From the NCBI RefSeq assembly GCF_003573695.1, contig NC_039361.1, positions 103,108,279 through 103,172,278 on the forward strand: DNA of 64,000 bases. Reading direction: 5' to 3'. The notes under the pieces are model-generated. The model did no database searches. It saw nothing but the letters and a program-made list of their open reading frames with translations, and was not told the DNA's origin. The stretch comes from Papaver somniferum. Its lineage: Eukaryota; Streptophyta; Magnoliopsida; Ranunculales; Papaveraceae. The position numbers were made by a program, and so were the translations under genes. Each line of letters opens with the position of its first letter. Positions within the stretch are counted from its first letter, which is position 1. Below are positions 1 to 10,501 of this stretch, in pieces.

Positions 1-701
1 CAGAGTTTTCTCTACAGACTGAGTGGAGGAGAAGAACTCGATGTTTGGGAAGAAGGGTGTGTTTGGTTTAGGTCGATGGGTTCGATGGCTAAGGTGTTGA
101 GCGGAATCATCTGAAGTTGATGCGCAGCGAGGAGATCCGTTGGATAATCACTTACTAATTGAATCGAACGGCACGATGTAAACAAGCTCTGAGCGACCGT
201 TGGATTAAGTGATACAACGAATCTGACGGCTCCAGATGGAGTTAGGTGTTGTAGTGTTAGACAGGAGCTTTAGACTTTGATGTACGGCGATGCTGCGACC
301 GTAGGATGCTGAGATGATCCAATATGACGACTAGAAAGGAAACGGGTATGGATATAGGAAATGGATTTGGGTGAGGGTTTTGGGACTTGGGTATGCCAAG
401 ACCATATCTTCTTTAAGAAAAATTCTTCCTCTTCAAGCCCACTTCTAATTGATCCGGCTCTTGCAAACATCATTCTTCGCTTCCTCCTAGCGGGAGTCTT
501 TGCCGTTCCTTTGCTCTTTTCGCTCCATGAGTTAACCAGGATTTATTTAGTACCTAAAAATGCAAAATTAATTAAGAAAAGTATTTATTCTTGAAAACAA
601 CGAAAACACAGAATATGGGATAAAATGTAGAATTAATGCACAAAAGAAGAGTTAAATGCCAAGAAAAATATATAGAAATCTGCACTTTTTAGCACTCATC
701 A
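1..701 (-). repeat. 3' LTR of element A (partial)
   Basis: This is the 3' LTR in element orientation, cut by the window edge. It matches 5580-6280 with scattered substitutions. Its right end is followed by AATACCCCCAAACC, the complement of the polypurine tract. Confidence 0.85.
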
Positions 702-716
702 AATACCCCCAAACCT
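702..716 (-). other. Polypurine tract of element A
   Basis: The minus strand reads GGTTTGGGGGTATT directly before the LTR start TGATGAG. This is the usual place for priming plus-strand DNA synthesis. The same sequence stands at the matching place in element B (19068-19082). Confidence 0.7.
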
Positions 717-1729
717 GAATTTTACTTGTCCTCAAGTAAAACAAAACTAAGGAAATCCTACCTATTCCACTGTCGCTGGTCTCTCGAATGCATTTAGCGT
801 ATGCACTAAGCCTTTTAAACCACTAAGTGTCCCTAGTGGACGAGTGAATTCTCGTGAAGGTTTGCTTAGAACGTACCTACAAAGTTCTAGGACAAAATAT
901 AAGCTCAGATTCCATGAAATGTGACATGTGCAAGACAGTTTAAGATCACAGCAAAATGGAGATGTCAATCTAGCTATCAAAGGCACAATCCTAGCACTGA
1001 TAACAAATAAAGACATGTGATAAGAGTGTAAAGTGTATCTACACATGTGTAAAGAAAGATTGGATGTTATGACTACTAATCACCAAGAGATAGTTTCTCA
1101 GGCTAAGAACCGAGGTCGAAATCTAGTTAGCTGTCCGGACTTTACGAGAATTGTGAATGAGTTGGAGGTATTTCACAATTACTCGCGTTGTACATCAATG
1201 GCATACACCCTCCTTGCTTATTACAATGAAACAACAAAATGACTATTTACATGACTCTTATTTACATTGACTACTCTCTTTTATTTTTGGAACAAGAGAG
1301 GATGGAATTGGAAAATAGTTGATTTTTTTGTATTTTTCTGATATTTTTTCTGAATATATGCATCGTTTTTTTATTTTTTTATTTTTTTATTTTTTTATTT
1401 ATTTTTTGATAAGGAAACACTTTTGATACATATACAAAAGGAAACAAAAAATTACATGACACTTGGCAAGAGGTAGCCCTTTTTGATGCACCCAGTTAAA
1501 TTCGATGGTTGTTTTTCTTAATGTAACCTCCACCTTCTATCCCAATCAACCAAAGAACAAGCTAGTCAAGTTTCGTTCAGTATTCTAAAGTGATTGGCAA
1601 CTAAAACTTCCGATAGAACACCTCAAGGATGAGGCTATACATGTATTGGTAGATCGTGCGCGTGCAAATTTCTTATCACTATGTGAATTGTGCTAGAATC
1701 AGGGTGCCTAAATATCTAGACTAAGACTC

Positions 1730-2188
1730 CTAATAATTACATATTTGCACAAGAGTCAAAGGTAGAGAATCAGACACATCGAATATATTTTCATGCATAT
1801 TAGCATTAGTGTCTACAGAAGATTCAACTATTCCTATGTCATGCTCATCTTCGCAGAATAATTGTACGAATCCCATGTCAATATCAAAATCATATGAATT
1901 ACAATGAGTATTAGAAAAAACAACATTCATGAAGGTCGAGGGCGAGAAGCCATATGTTATTGAACCAACAGGTTCCACAATATTTTCATGTTCTTCTAAC
2001 ATATCATCATAATCATCATCATGGTAGCATGCATATTGGTCCTCATTAACAGTGGTGGTGTCATTAGTCGATTCATGTTCCTCTAAATTAGGTTCATATT
2101 CAACATCATTTACATGAATGGGACTAGACACTTCATTAGGGACAACATACATTTCCTCATGAATTTCCTCCTTTTGTAGGTGAAGCAA
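1730..2188 (-). pseudogene. Gag-related remnant of element A
   Basis: This is an acidic 152-codon open frame rich in Asp and Glu. Its composition and a DDDYDDMLEEH block match the middle of the 500-residue gag of element B, which has DDDDDYDVMLEEH. The upstream gag core domain and the C-terminal LGLELCAS module of element B are not seen here. The sequence upstream, at 2190-2880, has no long frame. I read it as a broken or internally deleted gag. No enzymatic domain is visible. Alone it would be called unknown; the assignment rests on the match to element B. Confidence 0.55.
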
Positions 2189-2879
2189 AATCTGATCTAA
2201 ATATGCATGAATTTGTGATGTAGATCTATCAAAGTTTTGCTTACTGAGTCCTTAAAGCTTCTGTGGTGGAGTCTAAATTCATGGGAGTACCAAATTCTTC
2301 ATTTTCAAATTGTGGTGAATGGTACATGTGTGCATGGTCATTAGGTTTACAAAATATTGATCACAACCCTCAAAGGATTGATTATGGTCCCAATGACTAC
2401 CATTCTCACAATTTATGGGCATTTCATACCTTGGATTTTCTCTAGATTGCCTAAAATTATGCAAAATATGACAATTTCTCAACATGGATGGTCTAAACTA
2501 ATACCACAGCGGGCATGGCATAGATTTCAGGTTGCCTAAGAAAATTAGATGTGACAGATTCCTCATGTGATTTCATTTCTAAAGTTGCGATTCGAGCTTC
2601 TAATTTGATCGATCAGTGATGATTGTGTGATGAGGCACTACCAAAATGTTCATTTTCACGTTGTGGGTGAATGATGCATGTGTGAATAGTTATTAGGTTC
2701 ATGTATTGAGGCTCGGACTTTGAAATTTCCATAATAATTCCTATAACTATTGACATCATGGTCTATGGGAGGTTCATAACGTGGAGTATGTCCATACCAA
2801 GTTCTCTAAGGGATTTGTTGTATTCCCCAACTGTAGACCAAGATCTAGACATTATTTGGATCAAAAGCTAAGTAACTAT

Positions 2880-3225
2880 GTTACAAAGCCCAAAATTTGG
2901 TTTTTAATGGGTTTGGATTTTTGGGAAAAATTTGGTTTTTATGGGTAACATTTGGTTTTGTCGGGTTTGAAAAAGAAATTTGGTTTTTAATGGGTTTTAG
3001 AAAATTTGGACTTAATGGGAAAAGAAAACACTTTGGTTTACTGGGTTTTGAAAACTTTGGTTTTAGACTTTGAAGACAAAGCCCATTTGGGAGCTTTTGG
3101 TTTTGATGGGAGCAAATTTGGTTTTAAAGAGGTAGAAAAATTTGGTTTTTAATTGGGAGCAAAAATTTTGGTTTTAGTATTGGGAGCAAGAATTTTGGTT
3201 TTAGTGTTGGGAGCAAGCCCACATT
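2880..3225 (-). repeat. Degenerate leader repeats of element A
   Basis: The plus strand repeats a motif close to AATTTGGTTTTTAATGGG about ten times, in the untranslated leader between primer site and gag. A shorter array of the same motif lies at the same place in element B (22030-22215). Confidence 0.7.
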
Positions 3226-4104
3226 GGTGGGAGAAATTGCTTTGCCAAGGGAAGGTGAAATAAGCCCACAATGTGTATGCAAACTGAAGCCCAATGTAGC
3301 TTTTGAAATAGCCCAATTGTTGCTTGTTTGGTCTGAGGCCCAGTTGGGCTTTTAAAAGTTCAATTTTTCTAATTTAAAACTACAGGCCCAAATCAATCTA
3401 ACACCACAAGCCCACAAGCAATTAAACAAACAAGCCCACAAGAAATTAATTACAAACCCAACAGAAAAATGGAAAAAATTATTACAAGACCACAAATTAA
3501 AAATGGAAGCCCACAGGTTGGGTTCTCTTAATGGGTTTAGGCTTACTTGCTTAAGCACAGCCCAGCTGCTCAGTTTGGTTGCAAAAGCCCAGTTGGGCTT
3601 TGGTTCACCTTCTGCAGCTTACAGCCCAGTTGGGCTTTAATGGCTCAGTTTAGCACCAGGCAGCAGGGGTTGCAGCAGACTTGGCCTGGCACCAGCAGGA
3701 TCACCACAGCAGCACAAGTTCTAGCAACAATAGTGCAGCACCAGCTCCACAGCAGCAGCACCACAAGTTCAGAGGCACCACAAGGCACAGAGCAGGACTT
3801 CAGTTGTACCTGCAGCTCAAAGAAGAAAGTGAGGCACAGCAACAAAATAGTAAGAACAACAAGATGTAATGAATGCAAGTGAGTATGCAAAGACAAGAGA
3901 TGAATATGAAAGTTATGATGAAATAATGCAAAAAATGTTACACTGAAACAGGGAAGATGCAAATGCAATGGTTATGCAAGTTACACTAAGATGCAGGAAT
4001 GCAATGCAGATGCAAGATGCTGATGCAGACAATGATTCAATGATGCAAATGGACTAGAATGAAATGCAAGACGGCTAAGAAATCTTCAAAACAGCACAGC
4101 CAAG

Positions 4105-4122
4105 TCCCCAGCAGCGGCGCCA
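4105..4122 (-). other. Primer-binding site of element A
   Basis: The minus strand reads TGGCGCCGCTGCTGGGGA a few bases inside the LTR end. It resembles the tRNA-Asp-type primer site I recall from plant gypsy elements (Athila/Tat). Element B has TGGCGCCGCTGCCGGGGA at the same place. Confidence 0.75.
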
Positions 4123-4128
4123 AAAACT

Positions 4129-6280
4129 TGATAGGCGAATATAGATGTGTAAATAAGATGAATAAATGAATGCCTACAGTGATACCGCAAGTGCACGGTG
4201 TTGTTGCAGTGAGTGCACAAGTACGGGTCGAATCCACAGGGACTTGGGGTGTTATGAAGTTTTCCTAGCTAAGCTAATTCTATATGCAAGGCAGTGACAA
4301 TGAGGGATAGGCCAAGGCAGGGAAACAAGGCTACAATGCATATGTACAACGACAGTGGCAATGGTATATACAAAGGTATCAAAGGTATGTACAAGGCAAC
4401 AAGAAATCCAGGATGCATATCTACAATGACAGTGAAGGTGATATATTTACAGTGAGGTAGTGATATAGTAACAATGTGACAAAACAAAGACAATGGCCAA
4501 GGTCCAAAGGCAGTAACAGGGAAACAAAGTGGAAAAGTAGTGAAGAAAATGAAAAAAGTGGGAATGGAAGTGTATGGAGATGGATGAGAATTCTCTTTCA
4601 CCTAGCTAGTTAGCCTGGGATAAATCCTTGTCCCTAATGGACAACAGGGACAAGTTCAACCTAGTCTCTTGGCCAGGGCAATTCATGTGGCAAGTTATCT
4701 AACCTAAAATCCTTAGATTAACCCCTAGCATTGCCTATCTGATTAAAGCATAAACAATCACAGGTCATTTAGGTTTCTAGGTCTCTAACTAATATGGATG
4801 TTTAATCCCTTAGAACTACCAGTAACCCCTAGCATTAGTGGTCTTTTTACAGCAGCACTAATCACAAGTCAGTGAGGCTTTTAGGAATTTAGCTAGCCTA
4901 GACTATTTTGAGTTCTACAAGAATCAACCTAAAGGCTAACCAACAAGGCTTAAGGGTCTTCTCACCCTAGTGGTGGATTTAGAACATGCTGAAGTTAGGA
5001 GTTTTCATGTTTGTCAAGCATTAAGACTCAAAACAAGAACATGTGAGTCAAACAGGGGAATTACATGAACATTAACGTACACAAGAACATGAACATAACA
5101 TCAGAACAAAGTTTAGAACACAAGAACAAAATTTAACAGTGAAGAACATGTACTGATAGTATTATGTAATTGAAATTGAAATTAAACATGAAATTAACCC
5201 AATTAGGGGGTATCTCGGATGACCCAAGAACAGTTTTAACATCCTACATCAGTTTCTATTTATAGCTTACATCAAATTCCTAATTTCTAAAAACCCTAAT
5301 TTTGAAAACCCTAAATTGATTTGGGGAAAATCAAATTCTCTCACCCATGTGTGAATTCTGCTCGACCCATGCCCTGTTGCTGTTCCCTCTGCTCCTCCTC
5401 AACTCGAACTGCTCCCAATTGCGTCTACTGATGCCCTAGATTTTTTCTTTCTTATCTGTAACACCTAGGGTTGATGCTAAGAACAAGAAAGCGATATACT
5501 AGGGAGCTGGATGATGGTGATGGCTTTGATTTGGTCGAGAGAATGGAGATGGTGAAGCTCGAGGTGGTGATGGAGATGGCAGAGTTTTCTCTGCAGACGT
5601 AGTGGAGGAGAAGAACTCGATGTTTGGGAAGAAGGGTGTGTTTGGTTTAGGTCGATGGGTTCGATGGCTAAGGTGTTGAGCGGAATCATCTGAAGTTGAT
5701 GAGCAGCGAGGAGATCCGTTGGATAATCACTTACTAATTGAATCGAAGGGCACGATGTAAACAAGCTCTGAGCGACCGTTGGATTAAGTGATACAACGAA
5801 TCTGACGGCTCCAGATGGAGTTAGGTGTTGTAGTGTTAGACAGGAGCTTTAGACTTTGATGTACGGCGATGCTGCGACCGTAGGATGCTGAGATGATCCA
5901 ATATGACGACTAGAAAGGAAACGGGTATGGATATAGGAAATGGATTTGGGTGAGGGTTTTGGGACTTGGGTATGCCAAGACCATATCTTCTTTAAGAAAA
6001 ATTCTTCCTCTTCAAGCCCACTTCTAATTGATCCGGCTCTTGCAAACATCATTCTTCGCTTCCTCCTAGCGGGAGTCTTTGCCGTTCCTTTGCTCTTTTC
6101 GCTCCGTGAGTTAACCAGGCTTTATTTAGTACCTAAAAATGCAAAATTAATTAAGAAAAGTATTTATTCTTGAAAACAACGAAAACACAGAATAAGGGAT
6201 AAAATGTAGAATTAATGCACAAAAGATGAGTTAAATGCCAAGAAAAATATATAGAAATATGCACTTTTTAGCACTCATCA
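4129..6280 (-). repeat. 5' LTR of element A (2152 bp)
   Basis: This is the full LTR, with TG and CA ends. Near its 3' end it carries TACCGCAAGTGCACGGT and GTACGGGTCGAATCCACAGG (4181-4246), also present in the LTRs of element B. The two small open frames inside it recur in the other LTR copy and are not taken as genes. Confidence 0.85.
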
Positions 6281-7042
6281 CTTTTTCTGATTGAATACCT
6301 TATGCAAAGACCTTATCCTTGATATTTGGAAATTCGTGCTACTCTGCTGCGAGTGAACACAAATTGTCATGCCATATCAACATTAAGGGTTCAGTCGGAG
6401 AACATATCATATAAGGTATTCAAAGGAACTTATATTAAGTGAATATAGGCGAGGCGCCGAAATTTACAGAACATTTGGGATGGTTGCTACATTCGCCAGT
6501 CTGGAGAAATTTCATGTAAGTATATTGAACGGCTCAATAAATATGCCGGTGGAGAGGTTAGCACTCACTGCACCATTTCCTTATAGAGTGACGTCACATA
6601 GATGCAAGGTTTTACGATTTCAACCTTAAGCTAAAAACCACCATCAACAACTTTGTATCCTTGTTACTTCACATCCTGTCATCATTACTTTATAAACAGA
6701 GTTGAATTCTTATCTAGGAAACATTAACAAAATACTTTTCATCTTGTAAACATTTGTTTTAATTTATTTGATAAATTTTACCGCATCCTATAATCGATGT
6801 ATTCAACTTACAAAAAGATAATCAATGTGCATTGAAGATGAACCATCGTATCCAATAAAAGAAAAATTTGCTACCCAGGTGTTCTTAGTTTCTTTGTCTT
6901 AAATTAATTGTATTTCTTACATTAGACAGACATGATTAAAACTTCGCCCTGTATAAGGACGACTTGGTTTGAACAGTTAAACTTATTATTTTGATTCCAC
7001 GAATGAAATAATGGGTTATTATCTAGTCTGTACCTAACCTCT
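6281..7042. other. Interval without recognised gene
   Basis: AT-rich sequence between element A and the MITE. I see an 11-bp inverted repeat (GAATACCTTAT at 6293-6303 and its complement at 6411-6421) but no coding region. Confidence 0.5.
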
Positions 7043-7050
7043 TTGTAATT

Positions 7051-7997
7051 GAAGGTTGTTATCGGGACGTCACACTTTTTTAGAGAGGCGTCACCTAATA
7101 AGACAAAAACGGATCAGTCATAAGTAATATCAAAAACTCCTTATCTTATATAATTTTGTGATGACCAAACAATACCTGTTTGGATAATTTTAATTTAGTT
7201 TAATTAATTACGTCTAGATTGGACATATAGTAAACCTAGGCGTAAAATTGGAATTACGCTTGGAAATCAACTAAATCTAGGCGTAAAATTGGAATTACGC
7301 CTGGAAATCAACTAAACTTAGGCGTAAAATTGGAATTACGCCTGGAAATCAACTACACCTAGGCGTAAAATTGGAATTACGCCTGGAAATCAACTAAACC
7401 TAGGCGTAAAATTGGAATTACGCCTGGATATCAACTAAACCTAGGTGTAAATTGGAATTACGCCTGGAAATCAACTAAACCTAGACGTGAACGACATGCA
7501 AATCAAAGTTTACGCTTGAATTGAACTAAACCTAGGCGTAAGTTCTTCAAAAACTAAATTACGATTGAAAAATCTAGTACCGTACCCAGGCGTAACACTA
7601 GCAGAACCCAGGCGTAACACTAGCAGAAAGTAAATAAAATCCTAATTTTACTTTGGTGTCATTCAATTTAAGCACAAAAACCAGTACAAAAATATGGGTT
7701 TGTTCGATTATTACCTTACATACACCATGGGTTGTTGTTGAGGAGTTTGAAAAATTCATTCTTCAATTGATTGAATCGGTGGAATGAGTTTAGGATGAAG
7801 TTGAGGTTGATTGAGATGTTGATTACCATCACTAGGATCAGTTTGCTTCTTCCTCATCTGTTTTCATTAGTTTTAATTGAAGGGTCATTTTGGACAAATT
7901 GCTATTGAATCAAAAGTATCCCTTAACCAGATTTTTGGTCACCAGATATCCAAATGACGCCCTTCTAAAGGAGTGTGACGCCCCAATAACAGCCTTC
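7051..7997. mobile_element. MULE-like MITE with tandem hairpin array
   Basis: The terminal inverted repeats are about 43 bp: GAAGGTTGTTATCGGGACGT at 7051 and, on the other strand from 7997, GAAGGCTGTTATTGGGGCGT. Both continue into CACAC and end GGCGTCA. Directly outside lies an identical 8-bp duplication, TTGTAATT (7043-7050 and 7998-8005). No transposase is encoded in the 947 bp. TIR length and target duplication fit a Mutator-like miniature element; an 8-bp duplication also fits hAT, but these TIRs are long and do not look like hAT ends. Confidence 0.85.
7232..7476. repeat. Six tandem 41-bp self-complementary units
   Basis: The unit runs from AAACCTAGGCG to GGAAATCAACT. Units start at 7232, 7273, 7314, 7355, 7396 and 7437; the last is 40 bp. 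A degenerate seventh follows at 7477. Most units contain AGGCGTAA, an 8-base spacer and TTACGCCT, an 8-bp stem. Further half-copies run to about 7620. Confidence 0.95.
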
Positions 7998-8005
7998 TTG
8001 TAATT

Positions 8006-8783
8006 AGAAGGTACATTAATTTTTTCCAATCAAGTGTATATTGATGAAATATTGTGCGTGAAAGGTACTCTTTTATTACTGTTGGAATCAGCGTGTGGAT
8101 TTGAGGTTTATTTCGGGGTTCGTTAGATATGAAAATATTTGAGTGGCGAAAATGAGGATAAAATAATTGGTGATTGTATGTTACTTCTTTTATTTTTCAA
8201 GTAGCGTGAGAAATTGTGAATACCTTGTGTTAGTAATTAGGCTTCTTTAATCTAGAAATAATGTAAGTTTTTTTATTTTCTTTGGAGCATACAATATTAG
8301 ATAATAAAACTAATATGAATTACACAGGAATATGTTATACCCTATTGTTAATAGCATGAACAAGATATTTTGTATGGATTGCAGCATACATTTTTCCAAT
8401 GGCATGTCGGTTACATGTATTTATTCAACAGAAACTCTCTCAGAAGATTGTGCCAAACCATGTGGGCTATCTTAATTCCAGGAAGGGTGATTGGTTTATG
8501 GAAGTTTTAATTTTTATTGCTGGTTCAAAAATATTATTAATAGAAAAAATGTTTAGTCATAATATCCTTTGTTAAACATACATATGCCAATTTTGTAAGA
8601 AGTCTTCCTCACGGATTTGATTATATCAATTAAACAGTGGAAAGTGAAAAATCGTAACTGGCTCACTAATTTACTAATGAATACTCGTTGGCACCGAGCA
8701 GTCACGTGTTTTAATTTCTTTAACTCGAAAACACTAGTACAATTACTCACAAAACAGTTGTTTTATATTTTTGTCTATACTTA
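8006..8783. other. Interval without recognised gene
   Basis: AT-rich sequence between the MITE and element C. No convincing coding region or repeat was seen. Confidence 0.5.
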
Positions 8784-8788
8784 ATGAA

Positions 8789-9753
8789 TGTGAACACATA
8801 AATATTGATGGCATCCACGTGTTCACAAACAATAATCGCAATGTGCATAAAATCATTATAAGGAATAAAGTAGATGTAAAATGGCATAAACATGATGACT
8901 CATCGACTCGGAGCCTTCCGGCTCGTCTTTGTCTAGTCATGAGGATGTAATTCAGCTATCCTTATGAACATGATGCATGATATCACAGTGCATAATAATA
9001 AAAATAGAAAGTAAAGTGAGGAATTATAATTGAGACAATGATTTACGTGGTTCAGCACTAAGGCCTACGTCCACGGGTTGGGGGTTTCATTATGTATTTG
9101 GAATTACAAAGGTAGTCAAAATGACTTTGTTTGAATCATGAAGATAGATGGGAAATAGATCTCATACTTACTCTTCCTATTTCTCTCTCCTATTATCTTA
9201 CTCTCAGTTGGTCGACCCTTTCTCTCTTAGTAGAGAGGAGTATTTATAGGGATGTTACAAGGGGTCCACTTATTACAGACAGTTGGAACCTTATGTTCTT
9301 GATCTTTGTGCTGATCACGCTGGTGTCTTCGTTCTTGACCGAAGGCTCCATCGATTATGTTGGGTCACGAAGGGTCACCTCCTTTTATTCCACAGGTCTG
9401 CTGACACTACTCTATGCCTATGGTATTTAATGCGGGTGGTTGGGGCATTCCGCACGCGTCAGACAGATGTCGGATGCCCTGTCACATTTTCGTCAGTGGA
9501 GCTAATCTTCGTCGTTGATCTTGGATCTGCCTCGAGATGGGATAAAGCAGATCTTTGGGTACTCTTCAGTACTTCGCGGTAGCTCATTTCTTCAGTGCTC
9601 CCTGATTCTGAGACATTGGATCATTGTGAAGATGAACAGATATAGGCGATAGGGGTCCCCTGGGTGTGGCATCATATCTTGATGTCTCACCTTTGCATGT
9701 CTTCCACGTGTACTCTCTTGAACACGTGGCGGATGATGATTAATGTGTATACA
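8789..9753 (-). repeat. 3' LTR of element C
   Basis: It matches 27775-28726 from GGCATCCACGTGTTCAC to the end. On the minus strand it begins TGTATACACATTAATC, preceded by a purine-rich AGAGAAAAGGGGCAAAT. The outer end (TGTGAAC at 8789) is set by the ATGAA duplication; the first 20 bases do not match the other LTR, so this end is less sure. Confidence 0.75.
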
Positions 9754-9907
9754 ATTTGCCCCTTTTCTCTAAGCTTGAAGTTGGTCAAAGTTTGGAGTAA
9801 AACCACCTTCACATTCATCTCTCCTCATTAACTTCTCCTTTTCCTTGGCGCACGTTCCCACTATTGACATTAACTTCCTCTTGATTCGTGGGACGGTTTT
9901 ATCTTGT

Positions 9908-9915
9908 TATAAATA
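9908..9915 (+). promoter_or_regulatory. Candidate TATA box of the antisense gene in element C
   Basis: TATAAATA lies about 590 bp before the proposed ATG at 10502, next to the 3' LTR. A 5'-untranslated intron ending TTGTAG at about 10499 would explain the distance. This rests on motif and position only. Confidence 0.35.
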
Positions 9916-10501
9916 TGAGAGAAGTTGCAAATTCAATAAATTTTTATTCTTTTTCATTCCTTGTCTTGTCAGTTCATAACTTCCCATTCTCTCTGGCTCT
10001 TCATCTCTCCTCAAGTTCTTCTCTTTTGTTCTTTAGCTCTGAACTGCTGCTGCTCCTGATTCTTTCTGTCACAATGTCAACCCATTCTGAAAAATTCTCT
10101 GAGTTAAGCCATTGTCGTTGTTCTTCAACAGTCTTGATCCTGCCCACTTCTGATCGTTCAAACCGCCTTTTATCCAGGCATGGTGTTCATCATCTTGTTC
10201 TAGATTTTAGTTGATATTCATCTTTCTGCTGTTGTATCTAGGTTTTTGCGATGAAGAACAAAAAATACGAAAGTATATATACTTGCCCCTGTTCTTTATC
10301 GCAAAAACTTAAGGCTTCTTTGCTGGTTGTCGAAGCTTATTTTTGACAGTTATGATTGAATTAGGGTTTCTCGTTTCTGTTAATCTATTTGTCTTTGTGA
10401 CCTGTCAGTATTTCGGATGATCTGTGAAAGTTGGCAAAATCTCGATTTTTGATTATTTTCTTTATCTGATCTTTGTGATACTTCTCTTGCCCCTTGTAGG
10501 T

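Larger units (their letters stand above)
1..6280 (-). mobile_element. Element A: non-autonomous Ty3/gypsy-type LTR retrotransposon (left end cut by window)
   Basis: Two long direct repeats (1-701 and the right part of 4129-6280) align at a constant offset of 5579 bases and both end in CTCATCA. Read on the minus strand the LTR begins TGATGAGTGC and ends CTATCA. A primer-binding site lies next to the right LTR and a purine-rich GGTTTGGGGGTATT lies next to the left LTR, which sets the minus orientation. The 3.4-kb internal part holds only a short acidic gag-like ORF; I see no protease, RT or integrase. About eleven differences in 701 bp between LTR copies (counted by eye) suggest a fairly recent insertion. 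The outer target duplication cannot be checked because the left end is outside the window. Confidence 0.85.

Noticed and set aside
361..594. 77-codon plus-strand ORF repeated nearly identically at 5940-6173
   Set aside because: Both copies lie in the LTRs of element A at the same offset; duplication comes from the LTR and not from coding constraint.
4216..4246. tRNA-like T arm
   Set aside because: No acceptor stem, anticodon arm or matching D arm could be formed; kept only as a motif observation.
6293..6421. 11-bp inverted repeat GAATACCTTAT and complement
   Set aside because: Too short and without target duplications; fits chance in AT-rich DNA.
7232..7476. Regular repeat array resembling a CRISPR
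   Set aside because: Units are directly adjacent with no spacers, lie inside a transposon with target duplications, and the DNA is plant nuclear.
9131..9582. Plus-strand ORFs of about 99 codons, related to frames at 28097-28486
   Set aside because: They lie in the two LTRs of element C and differ by frame-shifting changes between copies.
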